Source: Hemibagrus wyckioides (taxonomy: Eukaryota; Chordata; Actinopteri; Siluriformes; Bagridae). From it: a stretch of 64,000 nt of DNA. The notes below the pieces were generated by a model. That model was not told the DNA's origin. It searched no databases and saw only the letters and a list, made by a program, of their open reading frames with translations. Below are positions 56,801 through 64,000 of this stretch, in pieces (positions within the stretch are counted from its first letter, which is position 1; each line of letters begins with the position of its first letter). The position numbers and the translations under genes were made by a program. The stretch spans positions 17,067,428 to 17,131,427 of the forward strand of contig NC_080711.1 of the NCBI RefSeq assembly GCF_019097595.1, in the 5' to 3' direction.

Positions 56801-59429
56801 GGTCACTTTAAAATGAAAAAATTCATAAGAAACAAAGGAAACTCATAAAAAATATAAATTTTCATATGAAATATGATTTTTTTCATCAAAGTTCAAAAAT
56901 TCATAAGAAACATGGAAAAAGTTATATACCATGAAAATTCACTTAACAAAGTCATCTTTCATCATTTTTCATCGAACTGGCTCGTTTCCTGCTTCGGCGC
57001 GGTGTGCTCTCTGCATTGTGCTTCTCTGGCGCTGAAAATGCGATTCCGCAAGTCTCAGCGCTCTACGAGCAAGGGAAAGCGGTTTTTCAGACAAACGAAT
57101 GTGTGCAGCTGAACTGGGCAGTTTTCTTTGACTTTTTTCACATGTTTGGGGTCGACTATGATATGAAAAGTGCTTGGTCACTTTAAAATGAAAAAATTCA
57201 TAAGAAACAAAGGAAACTCATAAAAAATATAAATTTTCATATGAAATATGATTTTTTTCATCAAAGTTCAAAAATTCATAAGAAACATGGAAAAAGTTAT
57301 ATACCATGAAAATTCACTTAACAAAGTCATCTTTCATCATTTTTCATCGAACTGGCTCGTTTCCTGCTTCGGCGCGGTGTGCTCTCTGCATTGTGCTTCT
57401 CTGGCGCTGAAAATGCGATTCCGCAAGTCTCAGCGCTCTACGAGCAAGGGAAAGCGGTTTTTCAGACAAACGAATGTGTGCAGCTGAACTGGGCAGTTTT
57501 CTTTGACTTTTTTCACATGTTTGGGGTCGACTATGATATGAAAAGTGCTTGGTCACTTTAAAATGAAAAAATTCATAAGAAACAAAGGAAACTCATAAAA
57601 AATATAAATTTTCATATGAAATATGATTTTTTTCATCAAAGTTCAAAAATTCATAAGAAACATGGAAAAAGTTATATACCATGAAAATTCACTTAACAAA
57701 GTCATCTTTCATCATTTTTCATCGAACTGGCTCGTTTCCTGCTTCGGCGCGGTGTGCTCTCTGCATTGTGCTTCTCTGGCGCTGAAAATGCGATTCCGCA
57801 AGTCTCAGCGCTCTACGAGCAAGGGAAAGCGGTTTTTCAGACAAACGAATGTGTGCAGCTGAACTGGGCAGTTTTCTTTGACTTTTTTCACATGTTTGGG
57901 GTCGACTATGATATGAAAAGTGCTTGTTCACTTTAAAATGAAAAAATTCATAAGAAACAAATGAAAGTCATAAAAAATATGGATTTTCATATGAAATATG
58001 ATTTTTTTCATCAAAGTTCAAAAATTCATAAGAAACTTGGAAAAAGTTAAATTCCATGAAAAATCACTTAACAAAGTCAACTTTCATCATTTTTCATCGA
58101 ACTGGCTCGTTTCCTGCCTCAGCGCGGTGTGCTCTCTGCATTGTGCTTCTCTGGCGCTGAAAATGCGATTCCGCAAGTCCCAGCGCTCTACGAGCAAGAG
58201 AAAGCGGTTTTTCAGACAAACGAATGTGTGCAGCTGAACTGGGCAGTTTTCTTTGACTTTTTTCACATGTTTGGGGTCGACTATGATATGAAAAGTGCTT
58301 GGTCACTTTAAAATGAAAAAATTCATAAGAAACAAAGGAAACTCATAAAAAATATAAATTTTCATATGAAATATGATTTTTTTCATCAAAGTTCAAAAAT
58401 TCATAAGAAACATGGAAAAAGTTATATACCATGAAAATTCACTTAACAAAGTCATCTTTCATCATTTTTCATCGAACTGGCTCGTTTCCTGCTTCGGCGC
58501 GGTGTGCTCTCTGCATTGTGCTTCTCTGGCGCTGAAAATGCGATTCCGCAAGTCTCAGCGCTCTACGAGCAAGGGAAAGCGGTTTTTCAGACAAACGAAT
58601 GTGTGCAGCTGAACTGGGCAGTTTTCTTTGACTTTTTTCACATGTTTGGGGTCGACTATGATATGAAAAGTGCTTGGTCACTTTAAAATGAAAAAATTCA
58701 TAAGAAACAAATGAAAGTCATAAAAAATATGGATTTTCATATGAAATATGATTTTTTTCATCAAAGTTCAAAAATTCATAAGAAACTTGGAAAAAGTTAA
58801 ATTCCATGAAAATTCACTTAACAAAGTCATCTTTCATCATTTTTCATCGAACTGGCTCGTTTCCTGCTTCGGCGCGGTGTGCTCTCTGCATTGTGCTTCT
58901 CTGGCGCTGAAAATGCGATTCCGCAAGTCTCAGCGCTCTACGAGCAAGGGAAAGCGGTTTTTCAGACAAACGAATGTGTGCAGCTGAACTGGGCAGTTTT
59001 CTTTGACTTTTTTCACATGTTTGGGGTCGACTATGATATGAAAAGTGCTTGGTCACTTTAAAATGAAAAAATTCATAAGAAACAAAGGAAACTCATAAAA
59101 AATATAAATTTTCATATGAAATATGATTTTTTTCATCAAAGTTCAAAAATTCATAAGAAACATGGAAAAAGTTATATACCATGAAAATTCACTTAACAAA
59201 GTCATCTTTCATCATTTTTCATCGAACTGGCTCGTTTCCTGCTTCGGCGCGGTGTGCTCTCTGCATTGTGCTTCTCTGGCGCTGAAAATGCGATTCCGCA
59301 AGTCTCAGCGCTCTACGAGCAAGGGAAAGCGGTTTTTCAGACAAACGAATGTGTGCAGCTGAACTGGGCAGTTTTCTTTGACTTTTTTCACATGTTTGGG
59401 GTCGACTATGATATGAAAAGTGCTTGTTC

Positions 59430-62400
59430 ACGTTAAAATGAAAAAATTCATAAGAAACAAATGAAAGTCATAAAAAATATGGATTTTCATATGAAATATG
59501 ATTTTTTTCATCAAAGTTCAAAAATTCATAAGAAACTTGGAAAAAGTTAAATTCCATGAAAAATCACTTAAGTCAACTTTCATCATTTTTCATCGAACTG
59601 GCTCTTTTCCTGCCTCAGCGCGGTGTGCTCTCTGCATTGTGCTTCTCTGGCGCTGAAAATGCGATTCCGCAAGTCTCAACGCTCTACGAGCAAGGGAAAG
59701 CGGTTTTTCAGACAAACGAATGTGTGCAGCTGAACTGGGCAGTTTTCTTTGACTTTTTTCACATGTTTGGGGTCGACTATGATATGAAAAGTGCTTGTTC
59801 ACTTTAAAATGAAAAAATTCATAAGAAACAAATGAAAGTCATAAAAAATATGGATTTTCATATGAAATATGATTTTTTTCATCAAAGTTCAAAAATTCAT
59901 AAGAAACTTGGAAAAAGTTAAATTCCATGAAAAATCACTTAACAAAGTCAACTTTCATCATTTTTCATCGAACTGGCTCTTTTCCTGCCTCAGCGCGGTG
60001 TGCTCTCTGCATTGTGCTTCTCTGGCGCTGAAAATGCGATTCCGCAAGTCTCAGCGCTCTACGAGCAAGAGAAAGCGGTTTTTCAGACAAACGAATGTGT
60101 GCAGCTGAACTGGGCAGTTTTCTTTGACTTTTTTCACATGTTTGGGGTCGACTATGATATGAAAAGTGCTTGGTCACTTTAAAATGAAAAAATTCATAAG
60201 AAACAAAGGAAACTCATAAAAAATATAAATTTTCATATGAAATATGATTTTTTTCATCAAAGTTCAAAAAGTCATTATAAACATGGAAAAAGTTATATAC
60301 CATGAAAAATCACTTAACAAAGTCATCTTTCATCATTTTTCATCGAACTGGCTCGTTTCCTGCCTCAGCGCGGTGTGCTCTCTGCATTGTGCTTCTCTGG
60401 CGCTGAAAATGCGATTCCGCAAGTCTCAGCGCTCTACGAGCAAGAGAAAGCGGTTTTTCAGACAAACGAATGTGTGCAGCTGAACTGGGCAGTTTTCTTT
60501 GACTTTTTTCACATGTTTGGGGTCGACTATGATATGAAAAGTGCTTGGTCACTTTAAAATGAAAAAATTCATAAGAAACAAAGGAAACTCATAAAAAATA
60601 TAAATTTTCATATGAAATATGATTTTTTTCATCAAAGTTCAAAAATTCATAAGAAACATGGAAAAAGTTATATACCATGAAAATTCACTTAACAAAGTCA
60701 TCTTTCATCATTTTTCATCGAACTGGCTCGTTTCCTGCTTCGGCGCGGTGTGCTCTCTGCATTGTGCTTCTCTGGCGCTGAAAATGCGATTCCGCAAGTC
60801 TCAGCGCTCTACGAGCAAGGGAAAGCGGTTTTTCAGACAAACGAATGTGTGCAGCTGAACTGGGCAGTTTTCTTTGACTTTTTTCACATGTTTGGGGTCG
60901 ACTATGATATGAAAAGTGCTTGTTCACGTTAAAATGAAAAAATTCATAAGAAACAAATGAAAGTCATAAAAAATATGGATTTTCATATGAAATATGATTT
61001 TTTTCATCAAAGTTCAAAAATTCATAAGAAACTTGGAAAAAGTTAAATTCCATGAAAAATCACTTAAGTCAACTTTCATCATTTTTCATCGAACTGGCTC
61101 TTTTCCTGCCTCAGCGCGGTGTGCTCTCTGCATTGTGCTTCTCTGGCGCTGAAAATGCGATTCCGCAAGTCTCAACGCTCTACGAGCAAGGGAAAGCGGT
61201 TTTTCAGACAAACGAATGTGTGCAGCTGAACTGGGCAGTTTTCTTTGACTTTTTTCACATGTTTGGGGTCGACTATGATATGAAAAGTGCTTGGTCACTT
61301 TAAAATGAAAAAATTCATAAGAAACAAAGGAAACTCATAAAAAATATAAATTTTCATATGAAATATGATTTTTTTCATCAAAGTTCAAAAATTCATAAGA
61401 AACATGGAAAAAGTTATATACCATGAAAATTCACTTAACAAAGTCATCTTTCATCATTTTTCATCGAACTGGCTCGTTTCCTGCCTCAGCGCGGTGTGCT
61501 CTCTGCATTGTGCTTCTCTGGCGCTGAAAATGCGATTCCGCAAGTCTCAGCGCTCTACGAGCAAGAGAAAGCGGTTTTTCAGACAAACGAATGTGTGCAG
61601 CTGAACTGGGCAGTTTTCTTTGACTTTTTTCACGTTTGGGGTCGACTATGATATGAAAAGTGCTTGGTCACTTTAAAATGAAAAAATTCATAAGAAACAA
61701 AGGAAACTCATAAAAAATATAAATTTTCATATGAAATATGATTTTTTTCATCAAAGTTCAAAAAGTCATTATAAACATGGAAAAAGTTATATACCATGAA
61801 AAATCACTTAACAAAGTCAACTTTCATCATTTTTCATCGAACTGGCTCGTTTCCTGCCTCAGCGCGGTGTGCTCTCTGCATTGTGCTTCTCTGGCGCTGA
61901 AAATGCGATTCCGCAAGTCTCCGCGCTCTACGAGCAAGAGAAAGCGGTTTTTCAGTCAAACGAATGTGTGCAGCTGAACTGGGCAGTTTTCTTTGACTTT
62001 TTTCACATGTTTGGGGTCGACTATGATATGAAAAGTGCTTGGTCACTTTAAAATGAAAAAATTCATAAGAAACAAAGGAAACTCATAAAAAATATAAATT
62101 TTCATATGAAATATGATTTTTTTCATCAAAGTTCAAAAATTCATAAGAAACATGGAAAAAGTTATATACCATGAAAATTCACTTAACAAAGTCATCTTTC
62201 ATCATTTTTCATCGAACTGGCTCGTTTCCTGCTTCGGCGCGGTGTGCTCTCTGCATTGTGCTTCTCTGGCGCTGAAAATGCGATTCCGCAAGTCTCAGCG
62301 CTCTACGAGCAAGGGAAAGCGGTTTTTCAGACAAACGAATGTGTGCAGCTGAACTGGGCAGTTTTCTTTGACTTTTTTCACATGTTTGGGGTCGACTATG

Positions 62401-62430
62401 ATATGAAAAGTGCTTGGTCACTTTAAAATG
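59430..62430 (+). repeat. Duplicated satellite tetramer carrying a 4-bp deletion
   Basis: The rare pair TTCACGTTAAAATG followed by CACTTAAGTCAAC (ACAA deleted) and TCTCAACGCTC occurs at 59430-59700 and again 1496 bp later, at 60925-61195. 1496 equals four monomers minus the 4 bp. The fourth monomer of each block also corresponds in type. Confidence 0.85.
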
Positions 62431-64000
62431 AAAAAATTCATAAGAAACAAAGGAAACTCATAAAAAATATAAATTTTCATATGAAATATGATTTTTTTCA
62501 TCAAAGTTCAAAAATTCATAAGAAACATGGAAAAAGTTATATACCATGAAAATTCACTTAACAAAGTCATCTTTCATCATTTTTCATCGAACTGGCTCGT
62601 TTCCTGCTTCGGCGCGGTGTGCTCTCTGCATTGTGCTTCTCTGGCGCTGAAAATGCGATTCCGCAAGTCTCAGCGCTCTACGAGCAAGAGAAAGCGGTTT
62701 TTCAGACAAACGAATGTGTGCAGCTGAACTGGGCAGTTTTCTTTGACTTTTTTCACATGTTTGGGGTCGACTATGATATGAAAAGTGCTTGGTCACTTTA
62801 AAATGAAAAAATTCATAAGAAACAAAGGAAACTCATAAAAAATATAAATTTTCATATGAAATATGATTTTTTTCATCAAAGTTCAAAAATTCATAAGAAA
62901 CTTGGAAAAAGTTAAATTCCATGAAAAATCACTTAACAAAGTCAACTTTCATCATTTTTCATCGAACTGGCTCGTTTCCTGCTTCGGCGCGGTGTGCTCT
63001 CTGCATTGTGCTTCTCTGGCGCTGAAAATGCGATTCCGCAAGTCTCAGCGCTCTACGAGCAAGGGAAAGCGGTTTTTCAGACAAACGAATGTGTGCAGCT
63101 GAACTGGGCAGTTTTCTTTGACTTTTTTCACATGTTTGGGGTCGACTATGATATGAAAAGTGCTTGGTCACTTTAAAATGAAAAAATTCATAAGAAACAA
63201 AGGAAACTCATAAAAAATATAAATTTTCATATGAAATATGATTTTTTTCATCAAAGTTCAAAAATTCATAAGAAACATGGAAAAAGTTATATACCATGAA
63301 AATTCACTTAACAAAGTCATCTTTCATCATTTTTCATCGAACTGGCTCGTTTCCTGCTTCGGCGCGGTGTGCTCTCTGCATTGTGCTTCTCTGGCGCTGA
63401 AAATGCGATTCCGCAAGTCTCAGCGCTCTACGAGCAAGGGAAAGCGGTTTTTCAGACAAACGAATGTGTGCAGCTGAACTGGGCAGTTTTCTTTGACTTT
63501 TTTCACATGTTTGGGGTCGACTATGATATGAAAAGTGCTTGGTCACTTTAAAATGAAAAAATTCATAAGAAACAAAGGAAACTCATAAAAAATATAAATT
63601 TTCATATGAAATATGATTTTTTTCATCAAAGTTCAAAAAGTCATAATAAACATGGAAAAAGTTATATACCATGAAAATTCACTTAACAAAGTCATCTTTC
63701 ATCATTTTTCATCGAACTGGCTCGTTTCCTGCTTCGGCGCGGTGTGCTCTCTGCATTGTGCTTCTCTGGCGCTGAAAATGCGATTCCGCAAGTCTCAGCG
63801 CTCTACGAGCAAGGGAAAGCGGTTTTTCAGACAAACGAATGTGTGCAGCTGAACTGGGCAGTTTTCTTTGACTTTTTTCACATGTTTGGGGTCGACTATG
63901 ATATGAAAAGTGCTTGTTCACTTTAAAATGAAAAAATTCATAAGAAACAAATGAAAGTCATAAAAAATATGGATTTTCATATGAAATATGATTTTTTTCA

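Larger units (their letters stand above)
17582..64000 (+). repeat. 375-bp satellite DNA array, about 123 complete monomers
   Basis: Head-to-tail copies with a strict 375-bp period run from 17582 past the right edge. Between position 18632 and 63613 there are 120 steps and only 19 bp of net length loss, all assignable to a few indels: +1 at about 27010, -1 at 28065, -7 at 29880, -1 at 32183, -1 at 39270, -4 at 59570, -2 at 61633 and -4 at 61068. Each monomer has a GC-richer block (TCGAACTGGCTCGTTTCCTG, then GCGCTGAAAATGCGATTCCG) and an AT-rich block (ATAAATTTTCATATGAAATA) with a 12-bp palindrome TTTCATATGAAA. There are no inverted copies and no inserted elements. 375 bp is about two nucleosome repeats, a size seen in centromeric satellites, but location cannot be judged from sequence. 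Overlapping frames of 60-80 codons on both strands recur only because the copies are near identical. Confidence 0.98.

Noticed and set aside
17883..63987. Recurring open frames of 60, 70 and 79 codons on both strands in every satellite monomer
   Set aside because: They overlap each other in three frames, recur only because the monomers are near identical, many minus-strand ones lack an ATG start, and none has a recognisable domain or codon pattern. They are by-products of homogenisation.
17582..64000. CRISPR array
   Set aside because: The repeats are long (375 bp), have no unique spacers between them, and lie in a eukaryotic genome.
17582..64000. CENP-B box in the satellite
   Set aside because: No segment fits nTTCGnnnnAnnCGGGn. 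TTCGGCGCGG and the reverse TTCGATGAAA both fail at required positions.
17582..64000. Small RNA gene (snRNA, 5S rRNA, tRNA or histone-type unit) as origin of the monomer
   Set aside because: I compared the GC-richer block with U1, U2, U4, U5, U6, U3 and 5S sequences from memory and with A/B-box promoters and saw no convincing match.

Overview
The window is repetitive, gene-poor DNA from a vertebrate, most likely a ray-finned (teleost) fish. The evidence is the repeat content: several Tc1/mariner families, L2/Rex-type LINE relics, a hAT/ZBED relic, a Ty3/gypsy scrap, an endogenous-retrovirus gag relic, vertebrate-type U2 and U5 snRNA sequences and a very large satellite. No intact host protein-coding gene was recognised.

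Layout. (1) 1-10.79 kb is a graveyard of transposable elements. In order: a SINE-like insertion with a 14-bp target-site duplication (545-831); an L2-type LINE relic (+, about 1.0-2.2 kb); a hAT/ZBED transposase N-terminus (-, 2.23-2.72 kb); a 5'-truncated LINE with a reverse transcriptase C-terminal half (-, 2.80-4.13 kb); half a Tc1 element (-, 4.19-4.74 kb); a Tc1 transposase with an almost complete DDE domain (+, 5.25-6.26 kb); a gypsy integrase scrap (+, 6.35-6.65 kb); another Tc1 relic (+, 6.96-7.35 kb); a DDE transposon whose transposase has a 200-bp intron (-, 7.43-9.0 kb); and an ERV gag relic (-, 9.0-10.1 kb) with a possible LTR remnant upstream of it. (2) 10.79-17.58 kb is a composite cluster of degenerate U2 and U5 snRNA gene copies in both orientations. 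The recoverable order of the unit is U5, spacer, U2 5' end, inserted block with A-run, U2 3' part, spacer, U5. The U2 copies are interrupted at the branch-site-recognition sequence. Two U5 copies are interrupted at the base of loop I by a poly(A)-tailed insert. Two truncated monomers of the satellite described next are embedded in or next to this cluster. (3) 17.58 kb to the end of the window is one uninterrupted head-to-tail satellite array with a 375-bp monomer: about 123 complete monomers plus a divergent first one, running off the right edge.

The parts do not act together as a pathway. They record a history in which snRNA gene clusters were hit by retroelements, inverted and amplified, and a neighbouring sequence expanded into a satellite. 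The array could be centromeric or pericentromeric, but nothing in the sequence proves this. The items most worth following up are the U5 insert, the interrupted U2 copies, and the shared junction between satellite fragments and snRNA repeats.
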